DNA of 45,590 nucleotides from an uncultured Ilumatobacter sp. (lineage in GTDB: Bacteria; Actinomycetota; Acidimicrobiia; Acidimicrobiales; Ilumatobacteraceae): assembly GCA_937919625.1 (NCBI GenBank), contig CALFRK010000077.1:1-45590 (forward strand), given 5' to 3'. The position numbers were made by a program, and so were the translations under genes. Under the pieces are notes generated by a model. The model did no database searches. It was not told the origin of the DNA and saw only the letters and a list, made by a program, of their open reading frames with translations. This document shows positions 10,148 to 18,137 of this stretch, piece after piece. Within the stretch, counting starts at the first letter, position 1. Every line of letters starts with the position of its first letter.

Positions 10148-10665
10148 CGGTAGCCCTCTAGCCCATACGCGACACGATCCCATCGGCCCGACCAAGACCG
10201 ACCGGTGGCCTGCAGTTCGATCAGTCGCGCCTCGTCAAGCCCGAAGTCGTCGTCACCATCGGCACCGCCAGCGCCATCGCCAACTTCATCACGGCTGAGG
10301 CGCACCTCGAGATGATCGCCGAACCCGGTTGCCACCACGTCACCCCACTCGACCAGCACGATGCCGCCGAACTCGGCCAACTCGGGCAACGCCAGCTGAT
10401 CTACATCACCTGTCGAATCAAGTCGGTAGATGTCGGCATGGTGCAAAGTGAGCTTCGGGCCGCACGGATAGCTGTGCACCAGTGTGAAAGTCGGTGACGT
10501 GATCGGCTCGGTCACACCGAGCGCCTTTCCGAAACCCTGGGCAAACGCCGTCTTGCCAGCCCCCATCTCACCGGCCAACACAATGATGTCGCCAACCCGC
10601 GCCAACCCGGCCAACGACGAGGCGATGGCACAGGTGTCAACGAGTGAGGCGGCGCGCAACAACAT
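10141..10665 (-). CDS. tsaE: tRNA threonylcarbamoyladenosine biosynthesis ATPase TsaE
   Basis: This 174-residue P-loop ATPase drives turnover of the TsaBD complex. The Walker A motif is GEMGAGKT (about 32-39). SPTFTLVHSY is the family's switch-like strand, LHHADIYRLD follows, and IVLVEWGD resembles the Walker B region. The C-terminal third is unusual: about 30 Gly-Asp-rich residues (VGDGAGGADGDDDFG) interrupt the usual end. The start chosen is the ATG at 10665, 13 bases after the alr stop. The frame upstream overlaps the alr inverted repeat and has no homology. Confidence 0.93.
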   Translation of the reverse strand: MLLRAASLVDTCAIASSLAGLARVGDIIVLAGEMGAGKTAFAQGFGKALGVTEPITSPTFTLVHSYPCGPKLTLHHADIYRLDSTGDVDQLALPELAEFGGIVLVEWGDVVATGFGDHLEVRLSRDEVGDGAGGADGDDDFGLDEARLIELQATGRSWSGRWDRVAYGLEGYRC

Positions 10666-10678
10666 GCTGGCTTCGATG

Positions 10679-11854
10679 CTACGAGTTGGGAGATGTGCCT
10701 GGCACATCTCCCAACTCGACACGTTGGATTCGCTTGCTGAAGCCGCACACAATCTCGTAGCCGATCGTTCCCAACCGATCGGCCCACTCCTCGACTTGGA
10801 TCCGTTCGTCGCCCTGGTGGCCGATCAGTACGACCTCTTCACCGATCGCCACATCGGCGTCTCCGACGTCGACCATCAGTTGGTCCATCGTGACAACGCC
10901 GACGATGGGACAACGGCGTCCAGCGATCAGCACATCGACCCCGGGGCGGTCGGGTAGCGTGCCCAGGCGGCGCGGCACCCCGTCGGCGTATCCAATCGGC
11001 AACGTCGCGACTGTCGTGTCGGCCTCGAAGCGGTGGCGCCAGCCATAGGAAATCGAGCTGCCCGCTGCGACCCGTTTCACGTGTGACACGCGCGCCTTGA
11101 GGGCCAGGGCCGGGCGCAGGCCGCCCATCAGGTGGTCGACACCTGTGCCGGGCGAGACGCCATAGATTGCAATGCCTGCGCGTACGAACGATCGGCGCGC
11201 GGCGGGCATCGCCAGCGCCGCGGCTGAGTTGGCAATGTGAGTCAGATCGGGCCGCAGCCCGGCTGTTTCGAGTTCGGTGAGCACGGCGTCAAAACGACTC
11301 AACTGTTCGGCTGACGCCGGCGACGTCGGCTCGTCGGCGCACGCCAGGTGGGTATAGATCCCCTCCAGCGCAAGCGCCGGAGCACGGTCGGCGATCTGCC
11401 GGACCAGCGCCGATGCATCATCGACCGATACGCCGACACGCTGCATGCCGGTGTCGACATTCACATGCACCGGCAACTCGACGCCAGCGCTTTGAGCGGC
11501 TGCCATCAGGTGTTCGATGAACGAAAGCGAATAGACCGACGGCGTCAACCGATACCGCACCACATCATTCAGTCGTGCTACCGGCTGTTCGGTGAGCAGC
11601 AGGATCGGCGCATCGATCCCCGCCTGGCGCAGCTCGATCCCTTCGTCGACAAGTGCCACACACAGCCCCTCGGCCCCCGCCAGCAATGCCTGCTTTGCCA
11701 CCCGAATCGCCCCGTGGCCATAGCCATCTGCCTTGACAACCGCCCACACGGCTGCCGGAGCGACCGCCCGTTGCAGCACCTCGACGTTGTGGCCGATCGA
11801 TTCGAGATCGATCTCGGCCCACGCCCACCTGTTCGGCGTCACGACGGATGTCAC
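10679..11854 (-). CDS. alr: alanine racemase
   Basis: This 391-residue PLP enzyme makes D-alanine for peptidoglycan. The Schiff-base lysine is Lys41 in AVVKADGYGHG, and the second catalytic Tyr lies in LPIGYADGVPRRL. RAGIAIYGVSPG is the conserved phosphate-site segment. The GTG start at 11854 overlaps the stop of the upstream gene as GTGA; 83 further in-frame codons upstream are without homology. The last dozen codons (ELGDVPGTSPNS) are encoded by a perfect 18-bp inverted repeat that ends just before the TAG stop, so the C terminus may have been reshaped by an inserted hairpin. Confidence 0.95.
   Translation of the reverse strand: MTSVVTPNRWAWAEIDLESIGHNVEVLQRAVAPAAVWAVVKADGYGHGAIRVAKQALLAGAEGLCVALVDEGIELRQAGIDAPILLLTEQPVARLNDVVRYRLTPSVYSLSFIEHLMAAAQSAGVELPVHVNVDTGMQRVGVSVDDASALVRQIADRAPALALEGIYTHLACADEPTSPASAEQLSRFDAVLTELETAGLRPDLTHIANSAAALAMPAARRSFVRAGIAIYGVSPGTGVDHLMGGLRPALALKARVSHVKRVAAGSSISYGWRHRFEADTTVATLPIGYADGVPRRLGTLPDRPGVDVLIAGRRCPIVGVVTMDQLMVDVGDADVAIGEEVVLIGHQGDERIQVEEWADRLGTIGYEIVCGFSKRIQRVELGDVPGTSPNS
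10682..10718. repeat. perfect 18-bp inverted repeat at the 3' end of alr
   Basis: The arms cgagttgggagatgtgcc (10682-10699) and its exact reverse complement (10701-10718) are separated by one base. The element covers the last codons of alr and part of its TAG stop, and lies 17 bases ahead of tsaE. No T-run follows on the minus strand. It could be a transcription pause or partial terminator between alr and tsaE, an mRNA-stabilising hairpin, or a copy of a dispersed palindromic repeat. Only one copy is in this window. Confidence 0.85.
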
Positions 11855-12975
11855 CTGATCCCGCTGGTGTCGAACCCGAGCGCCGCGAGCGTCTCGATAT
11901 CGGCAACACCAGTCGCGGCGAGTGCAACGGAGCTCTGGAACGCCTCGACCGCAGATCGAGTCACCGAACCGAAGTTGCCGTCCGCCAACGAGCCGAGCAG
12001 GTTGAGCCGGATCAGCCGAGTCTGGAGAGCGGCGACGTCCTGGCCGGACATCCCGATCTGTAGCACACGTTCGAGGGCGATGACGTGGATATCGTCTCGA
12101 CACTCGAAACGCCGCGCCTCACCGATCTCGTAGCACAGCACCCCGTCCTCGCCGATCGGGTACAGCGCCTGGATGTCGGCGACCGGTCCTGTCACATCGG
12201 GGTCTGGACACGGGTCCTGTGGCTCACTATTGGGCGTTACAGGCACCGGGCACGCCCTGCCCTCGATAAACGCCATCTTGCGGGTGAGATAATCGCTCGC
12301 AGCCCATGCGCCCAGCGCCCGGTAGTGCACACCGTCAGTCACGAACCACTCGGCCTTGTCCGCCGTGTATCCACCCCAGTCGGCAAGCACCACCTCCGGG
12401 TAGCTGCCGGTCGCCAGCAGATCGACGACAATCTGATTGTTGACGGCGAACGTCAGATGGTTGGCCACGGAACCCGGCGCCACGTAGTCGACGTCAGACC
12501 GCAGCGTCCACCAAACGATCCGCTCGTAGTCGAGACTTCGGGCGCGATCGACAATCGCCCGGAACGACGCAGCGAAGCTGGGAGTGCCGTCGTTGTACCC
12601 CGTGGATACCACCAACGTCGTGTATTTGTCGCCGTGGAAGTCGAGCGCCTCGTACACGGTCGGGGGGACGCGTCCCTCACGTCCGCGGCACGAGGGGGTA
12701 AGCAGCCGACGGCACGATTCGAGGTCGAGCGTGTGTTCGAACCCGAGGACCGCCGTGTCGGCACGCGGCACCCAGCGCAATGCAGAGATCGCCGAATCAC
12801 CGATCACCACGGCGCGGCGCTGCGAATCGACGCGAACAGCCGTCTCGTTCGGTGTTGCGACGGGGGCAACAACCTGGATCGCCGCTACGACCGTACCGGC
12901 CAAAGCAATCCCGAACACCACAGCAAACACCGCCAGACGTCTGTGGTTGGCATTCGTCAGCATTCGTCGGGTCAC
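11851..12975 (-). CDS. secreted or membrane-anchored SGNH-like protein with peptidoglycan-binding domain
   Basis: This 374-residue protein has a hydrophobic N-terminal segment (about residues 14-36), which is a signal anchor or signal peptide without an obvious cleavage box. An SGNH/GDSL-like region follows: VVIGDSAIS with Ser61 (block I), STGYND with Asn128 (block III-like), and DGVHY with Asp214 and His217 (block V). A C-terminal PG_binding_1 domain (about 303-369, VLQIGMSGQDVAALQTRL) closes the protein. A role in modifying cell-wall glycans, such as acyl-ester removal or addition, is inferred. The GTG at 12975 overlaps the nnr stop as GTGA; the ATG at 12963 is the alternative. The position between nnr and alr fits a wall function. 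Confidence 0.8.
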   Translation of the reverse strand: MTRRMLTNANHRRLAVFAVVFGIALAGTVVAAIQVVAPVATPNETAVRVDSQRRAVVIGDSAISALRWVPRADTAVLGFEHTLDLESCRRLLTPSCRGREGRVPPTVYEALDFHGDKYTTLVVSTGYNDGTPSFAASFRAIVDRARSLDYERIVWWTLRSDVDYVAPGSVANHLTFAVNNQIVVDLLATGSYPEVVLADWGGYTADKAEWFVTDGVHYRALGAWAASDYLTRKMAFIEGRACPVPVTPNSEPQDPCPDPDVTGPVADIQALYPIGEDGVLCYEIGEARRFECRDDIHVIALERVLQIGMSGQDVAALQTRLIRLNLLGSLADGNFGSVTRSAVEAFQSSVALAATGVADIETLAALGFDTSGIR

Positions 12976-14321
12976 CGCTCGAGCACCGCCGGGATCGCCG
13001 ATATCAGATCGCTGGCGACGAGCCCGGCGTTGCCCGCCACCGTGGCCGATTCGGCGTGAATCCAGGCGCCCGCGGCAGCGGCCTCGGCGGCTCCGACTCG
13101 CTTGGCGAGCAGTGCACCGATAATGCCCGCCAGAACGTCGCCCGTTCCGGCCGTAGCGAGCCGTTGGTCGCCGTTGACGACCAGACGGGTCGGGGCCCCA
13201 GGGGCGGCGACCACAGTGGTCGGCCCCTTCAGCAACACGACGCACCCGCACGATTCGGCGAGGCGTTCGGCGGCAGCGACGCGATCGGATCCTGGCCGCG
13301 AGCCGGTCAGCAGAGCAAACTCACCATCGTGTGGCGTGAGGATGGTCGGCACCTTGCGCTCACTCAGGAACGCCGGCGTGCCCTCGTCGTTCCAAGACAT
13401 CGCAAATAGACCGTCGCCATCGACGACGACAGGTACAACCGACTCGAACACAGTGCGGACGACAGATGGCACGGTGTGCTCCTCGCGACCGAGACCAGGA
13501 CCGATCACCAAGGCGTGGAACCGGTGTAGATCGGCCAGTGCAGCGTCTGCCCAATCGAAAGCTGGCAGGTGCCGATCGACGGCCTCGATCGGCCCGACCG
13601 CATCGATACCCGGGCTAGACAACACGACCATGCCAGCGCCCGTTCGCTGGGCGGCAGCGGCCGCCAAGTAAGCAGCACCTTTCATACCGGGTGAGCCGGC
13701 GATGACGCGTACGGCATCGCGCCACTTGTGAGCGGTGCGCGGTCTTACCGACACCCATCGCTCGATGTCGGAACGATCAACGATCGTGACCGAGGGCTCG
13801 CCGATATCGAGACCGATGTCGGCCACCTCGAGCAGACCGATCACGTCGGGGCCGCCGCCGAGTACATGCCCCGGCTTGGCTGCCGCAAAAGTGACCGTGA
13901 CATCCGCCGCCAGTGTGCCGTCAGCGACAACCCCGGTCAGTGCGTCAAGCCCGGACGGGACGTCGACAGCGAGTACCTTGGCGTCTCCTACCGACGGCGC
14001 CTGCCAGATCCCGCGGAACCCGGTGCCGAAGGCGGCGTCGATCACAAGGTCGAATCCGAAGAGCTCGGTGGGGCACACAGTTGCGTCGTGAACCACGACC
14101 TTCAGGCCGCGTAGGCGCAGTCGTTCGGCGGCAACGCGACCGTCGGCTCCGTTGTTACCGGGCCCGGCGATCACGGCAACACTGCGGCCGTATGCCCCGC
14201 CCAACAGCCGCAATGCCGATCTGGCGACCGCCGCCCCGGCGCGCTCGATCAGCACGTCGGCGGGATCGGCCGCAGCGGCATCGATCGAACGCATTTGCTC
14301 AGGGGTGATGACCGGGATCAC
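12972..14321 (-). CDS. nnr: bifunctional NAD(P)H-hydrate epimerase / ADP-dependent dehydratase
   Basis: This 449-residue fusion repairs hydrated NADH and NADPH. The N-terminal YjeF_N (epimerase, NnrE) domain spans about 1-200 with ITPEQMRSIDAAA, VAVIAGPGNNGADGRVAAERL and DVPSGLD. The C-terminal ribokinase-like dehydratase (NnrD) domain spans about 215-445, with VIGPGLGREE, LTPHDGEFALLTG and GTGDVLAG holding the catalytic Asp395. GTG codons at 14330 and 14321 are both possible starts, and neither has a clear ribosome-binding site. I chose 14321 because IPVITPEQM is the usual beginning. It follows acpS by 37 bases. Confidence 0.93.
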   Translation of the reverse strand: MIPVITPEQMRSIDAAAADPADVLIERAGAAVARSALRLLGGAYGRSVAVIAGPGNNGADGRVAAERLRLRGLKVVVHDATVCPTELFGFDLVIDAAFGTGFRGIWQAPSVGDAKVLAVDVPSGLDALTGVVADGTLAADVTVTFAAAKPGHVLGGGPDVIGLLEVADIGLDIGEPSVTIVDRSDIERWVSVRPRTAHKWRDAVRVIAGSPGMKGAAYLAAAAAQRTGAGMVVLSSPGIDAVGPIEAVDRHLPAFDWADAALADLHRFHALVIGPGLGREEHTVPSVVRTVFESVVPVVVDGDGLFAMSWNDEGTPAFLSERKVPTILTPHDGEFALLTGSRPGSDRVAAAERLAESCGCVVLLKGPTTVVAAPGAPTRLVVNGDQRLATAGTGDVLAGIIGALLAKRVGAAEAAAAGAWIHAESATVAGNAGLVASDLISAIPAVLER

Positions 14322-14358
14322 AGCCTGCACGTTACGGGTTCGGTCGCGCCCGGGGTGG

Positions 14359-14724
14359 TCACTCGGCCACCACATATGCGACAGCCACCAGGTCGGAATG
14401 AGTCAGACTGATATGCCAGCGCACAACGCCTGCCGATGCGGCCAGCTCGGCGGCCCGCCCGACGAATGCCAGAGAAGGCGCTCCCGACTGCGCTCGTTCG
14501 ACCCACACGTCGTGAAAGCCGAACGCCCCGAGTCCGACACCGAGCGATTTCATGACCGCCTCGCGAGCGGCAAACCGAGCGGCCAGCGAGGGCACCGGAT
14601 CGGCCTTTGGGGCGACATAGGCCAGTTCGGACGCCACGAACAGCCGTTCGCGCATCGACGGCGTGCGCTCGAGCGAGGTCCGGAACCGCTCGATCTCGAC
14701 AACGTCGACGCCGATGCCGATCAC
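14359..14724 (-). CDS. acpS: holo-[acyl-carrier-protein] synthase
   Basis: This 121-residue phosphopantetheinyl transferase attaches the 4'-phosphopantetheine arm of CoA to acyl-carrier protein. IGIGVDVVEIERFR (2-15) carries the first Mg-binding Asp. ARFAAREAVMKSLG (about 49-62) is the second signature, with the metal-binding Glu and the Lys. WHISLTHSDLVAVAYVV ends the fold. The GTG start is six bases after the stop of glmS, so the two are almost certainly co-transcribed and coupled. Confidence 0.95.
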   Translation of the reverse strand: MIGIGVDVVEIERFRTSLERTPSMRERLFVASELAYVAPKADPVPSLAARFAAREAVMKSLGVGLGAFGFHDVWVERAQSGAPSLAFVGRAAELAASAGVVRWHISLTHSDLVAVAYVVAE

Positions 14725-14730
14725 CGACGA

Positions 14731-17700
14731 TCAACTCCGCCAATTGTCGGCTGCGTCGGAGATTGGTTCGATCAGCAGATCGGCGACCGGAAACTCACCC
14801 AGCCGAGAGTCGTCGAAATCGCCCTCGGTCTCCGAGACCCAGTCGACAAGGCGGTCGTACCGGTTGTCGTAACCCTGGAGTACCCCCCGCATCGCCCCTG
14901 GCGACAATCGGTCGTGCAGACGAACATGCAGCAAGGTGATCCCGGTGCATGAATCGGCCTTTACCTCTGGTACGAAGATCACGATCCGTTGATCACGTCG
15001 ACCTTTGGCGACGAGCACCTCGCGCGCCTCGGCGACACGGTGCTTGGTACCGACCAGCCGAGAGTCGTCGTCGACGCGGCTGGGGAGATCGCGCGAGATC
15101 CCTCCCCGATCGACGATCGTGATCGTGTCGCCATCGACGCGATAACGAGTGAAGCCGACGACGTCGACGATCGCCGGGCTGAGCCCTGCCAGCACCTTGA
15201 GCGTGCGGTAGCTGAGCACGTCTCGGCCGGCGCCGGCCTGCAATGTGGCCTGGACCAGCAACCGATCGAGGACGCCTTCGTCGCTGCGGGAAATGCCCAC
15301 CGTGACGGTTTTGGCCTGGTGCTTGATGGCGTCGACCGGTCGGGTCAGCTGCTCGATCCCGCTCGTGAGGGCGGCGACCAAGGCGTCGATCAGGGCCCCG
15401 GGTGTACCGACCTTGCCTGACGTAGCGGCGTACGTCTCGACGGGGTTGGGTGCCTGCAGATCACGCAACAGACCGACGATGCAAACCGCCGTACTGGCCT
15501 CGAGATGACCGTCGTACAGCCGATCTCGCAGCCCATCGCTGAACGGACGCACGAGATTGGCAGCCTCAGCGCGAACCGCCGCCAGAACACCATCGCCGTG
15601 CGGCTGTTCGGCGGCTGAACGTTCGATCAGCTCACGCATCTCGCGAAGCGGGCGCGCCGACGCGTCGATCGCCAACGCCGCCTCGTATCCGAACAGGTGG
15701 CCGACCATCGCCGACAGCACAAACCCGAGTGCCGGCTCAACCGATGGAACGGTGATCGTTGCGGCGGCGCTGAACCGCACCTCACCCTCGTCGGCGATCA
15801 CGATCGCGGTGGCCTTGTGAGCCTTGAAGATCGCCGTTTCCTTTGCGACATCGTCGGCCGTGCTGCCCTGCAGTCCAGCGGCGCAGACGAGAATCAGCGG
15901 CTCGCTCGACAGGTCGATGTGCTTCTTGTCTTCGATCACATCGGCAGCAATCGACTTGTAGCACAGCTCGCTGAGCTTGATCCGGACCTCTTCGGCAGCG
16001 ACATGGTTGGGGCCACTACCAACGACCGCCCAGTAGCGCTTGGGAGGGGCGAACCGCTGCGCAACCTCGGCAATTTCGAGGCGCTTCGCCAGCACGGTTC
16101 GCATCGCTTGAGGAAGCGAGCGCAGGCCGACCAACAGCTCGTGGCGGCGCTGATCGCTGCCGAGTTTGGCAGCCTCGCTGATCGCGCAAGCAAGCAGCGC
16201 CCCCGCAGCAACCTGGGCGTAGAAGGCCTTGGTCGAGGCGACGCTCATCTCGACGTCACGTCCATCGGACGTGTACAGAATGCCGTTTGCCTTGTCGACC
16301 AGGTCGCTGGCGCGCCGGTTGACGATTCCGATCACGGCGGCACCTCGAGCCCGCAACAGATCAACCGTACGATTCGTGTCGGTGGTGGTCCCGCTCTGGC
16401 TGACGGCGATCGCCAGGGTGTCGCTCATATCGAGCCGCAAGTGAAAACCGGACAACTCGGTCGCCGGGATCGCATCGACGTCGAGCGCACCACCGCACAA
16501 CTCATCGAGTAGTGCCGCCGTACTCTGCCCAGCCACAGCGGCGGTTCCCTGGCCGATCACCCGAACGCGCTTGATCTGACCGCTCGCCAGGCGCTCGGCA
16601 ATCGACGGAACGAGTGCTCGATCACCAACGCAGGCGCGCAACAGCCCATTGCGCTCGACGATCTTGGCACGCAGTGTCTTTTGTAGGCTCTCCGGCGCCT
16701 CGCCGATCTCCTTAAGCAAGAAATGTGGTGCGTCGCCGCGATCGATGTCGCGCGTGGTGACCTCGGCAGTCACGATCTCGGCGTCGGTCACAGGGCGTTC
16801 GGCACCGTCGTAGCCGATCCGAACCACACCGTCCGCTTCGCCAGCCGAGGCGCTGCGTAGCACCACGATCTCGCCGCCCTGCTCGCCGTCAAGACGCAGG
16901 TATCGATCGGTCTCTTCGACGACGCCATAGGGCTCGCTGGCGACGATGAAACGGTCGTCAGCGAACCCGACGTACAGGCCCTGCCCACTGCCGCTCAACG
17001 CCAGCATCAGTGTGTCGGGTTGGTCGGCGCTGATCGACCCGATCGCAACTGAACCCTCGAATGCCGAGACAGTACGCCGAAATGCCTCTACAAGGTCTGC
17101 ACCGGCGGCCACGTGGCGCGACACGAGAGCAGGGATCACCTTCGCGTCGGTGGTTATGTGTTGATGGATCCGCAACCGATGGCCAACGCGAAGATCGGCG
17201 TGATTGTCGACGTCGCCGTTGAGAGCGGCAACCATGTAGGGGCCAGAGCCCGACACCGGGGACTGCTCGAGTTCGTCACTGTTGAGCGGATGCGTGTTGG
17301 GTTCAGAGATGATGCCGACACTTGCCCAGCGTGTGTGGCCGAGCACCGAGATACTGGCATCGACGGAAGCGACCGACCGTCGCAACAGGTCGTCGTTGAG
17401 CACGGCCGCCCTGAGTGCCGCCGTGTTGTCACCCAGTTCACCGATCTCGGCCGCTGCTTTGTACACGAAGGACAGCACCCCGTCAGATATGCGGACCGAC
17501 CCAGATTGGAAGGTTGGGTCCTTGGCACGTTCGTCGATCAGGTTCCGCACCACTGGGTCGTCGAGGTCGAGGGCGTGCCCGTGAACGAACACGTGAATCC
17601 CGGCCGAGTCGCGCCCACGAACCTCGAGCCGATCGATCGCCGACAACGATTGCTGAATCGACAGATAGGCGGCGACTGCGCCTGCGCTCGCATTACGGCC

Positions 17701-18087
17701 AGCCAGGGCCGACACCTCGCGAGCCGTACGCAACCGATCTTTGCGCACCGCCCACAGCACGTCACGCAGAGCGATCGCCTCGGCGCTCAGCCGTTCGAGT
17801 TCGATGGCGTCATGGTGACCGGAGTCGAGTGACAGATCAACATCGTTCGCGTAGGCATCGAGTTGATCGAGTCGACCCACGATCGACACGACCAGTTCGT
17901 TGTGATGGCTGAGAGCGAGCACCCCCGGAACGCCGCGCAGCAATTCGTCGGCAGCGCCCACCGCCCAAGTGACGGCCACAGGATCACCGATCGCGGCGAC
18001 TGCCGCATCGAGATGGTCCAACACGTCGGCCGGGCTGGGAACAGGACGCGTGGGTCGACGACTGATCACTCCGACGATGCCGCACAT
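14731..18087 (-). CDS. glmS: enlarged glucosamine-6-phosphate synthase (GlmS-like, 1118 aa)
   Basis: GlmS makes glucosamine-6-phosphate from fructose-6-phosphate and glutamine. The normal length is about 610 residues; this one has 1118. Cys2 after Met is the glutaminase nucleophile. LEVRGRDSAGI sits at 154-164, about 130 residues later than in E. coli. GHTRWASVG (250-258) and ALNGDVDN follow, and HFLLKEIGEAPESLQKTL (about 455-472) is the usual linker. The SIS1 domain has SQSGTTTDT (563-571) and VASTKAF (616-622). The SIS2 domain has IKLSEL (Lys704, Glu707) and His723. IKHQAKTVTVG (921-931) resembles the GlmS C-tail NLAKSVTVE, with Lys926 at the Schiff-base position. It lies about 110 residues further from SIS2 than normal and is followed by about 187 extra residues. 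It stands between glmM and acpS. Confidence 0.88.
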   Translation of the reverse strand: MCGIVGVISRRPTRPVPSPADVLDHLDAAVAAIGDPVAVTWAVGAADELLRGVPGVLALSHHNELVVSIVGRLDQLDAYANDVDLSLDSGHHDAIELERLSAEAIALRDVLWAVRKDRLRTAREVSALAGRNASAGAVAAYLSIQQSLSAIDRLEVRGRDSAGIHVFVHGHALDLDDPVVRNLIDERAKDPTFQSGSVRISDGVLSFVYKAAAEIGELGDNTAALRAAVLNDDLLRRSVASVDASISVLGHTRWASVGIISEPNTHPLNSDELEQSPVSGSGPYMVAALNGDVDNHADLRVGHRLRIHQHITTDAKVIPALVSRHVAAGADLVEAFRRTVSAFEGSVAIGSISADQPDTLMLALSGSGQGLYVGFADDRFIVASEPYGVVEETDRYLRLDGEQGGEIVVLRSASAGEADGVVRIGYDGAERPVTDAEIVTAEVTTRDIDRGDAPHFLLKEIGEAPESLQKTLRAKIVERNGLLRACVGDRALVPSIAERLASGQIKRVRVIGQGTAAVAGQSTAALLDELCGGALDVDAIPATELSGFHLRLDMSDTLAIAVSQSGTTTDTNRTVDLLRARGAAVIGIVNRRASDLVDKANGILYTSDGRDVEMSVASTKAFYAQVAAGALLACAISEAAKLGSDQRRHELLVGLRSLPQAMRTVLAKRLEIAEVAQRFAPPKRYWAVVGSGPNHVAAEEVRIKLSELCYKSIAADVIEDKKHIDLSSEPLILVCAAGLQGSTADDVAKETAIFKAHKATAIVIADEGEVRFSAAATITVPSVEPALGFVLSAMVGHLFGYEAALAIDASARPLREMRELIERSAAEQPHGDGVLAAVRAEAANLVRPFSDGLRDRLYDGHLEASTAVCIVGLLRDLQAPNPVETYAATSGKVGTPGALIDALVAALTSGIEQLTRPVDAIKHQAKTVTVGISRSDEGVLDRLLVQATLQAGAGRDVLSYRTLKVLAGLSPAIVDVVGFTRYRVDGDTITIVDRGGISRDLPSRVDDDSRLVGTKHRVAEAREVLVAKGRRDQRIVIFVPEVKADSCTGITLLHVRLHDRLSPGAMRGVLQGYDNRYDRLVDWVSETEGDFDDSRLGEFPVADLLIEPISDAADNWRS

Positions 18088-18137
18088 GAGGGTTCAGGCT
18101 ACCGACCCGGTGCCGTCGTCGGGGGTCGCCGCGACGC

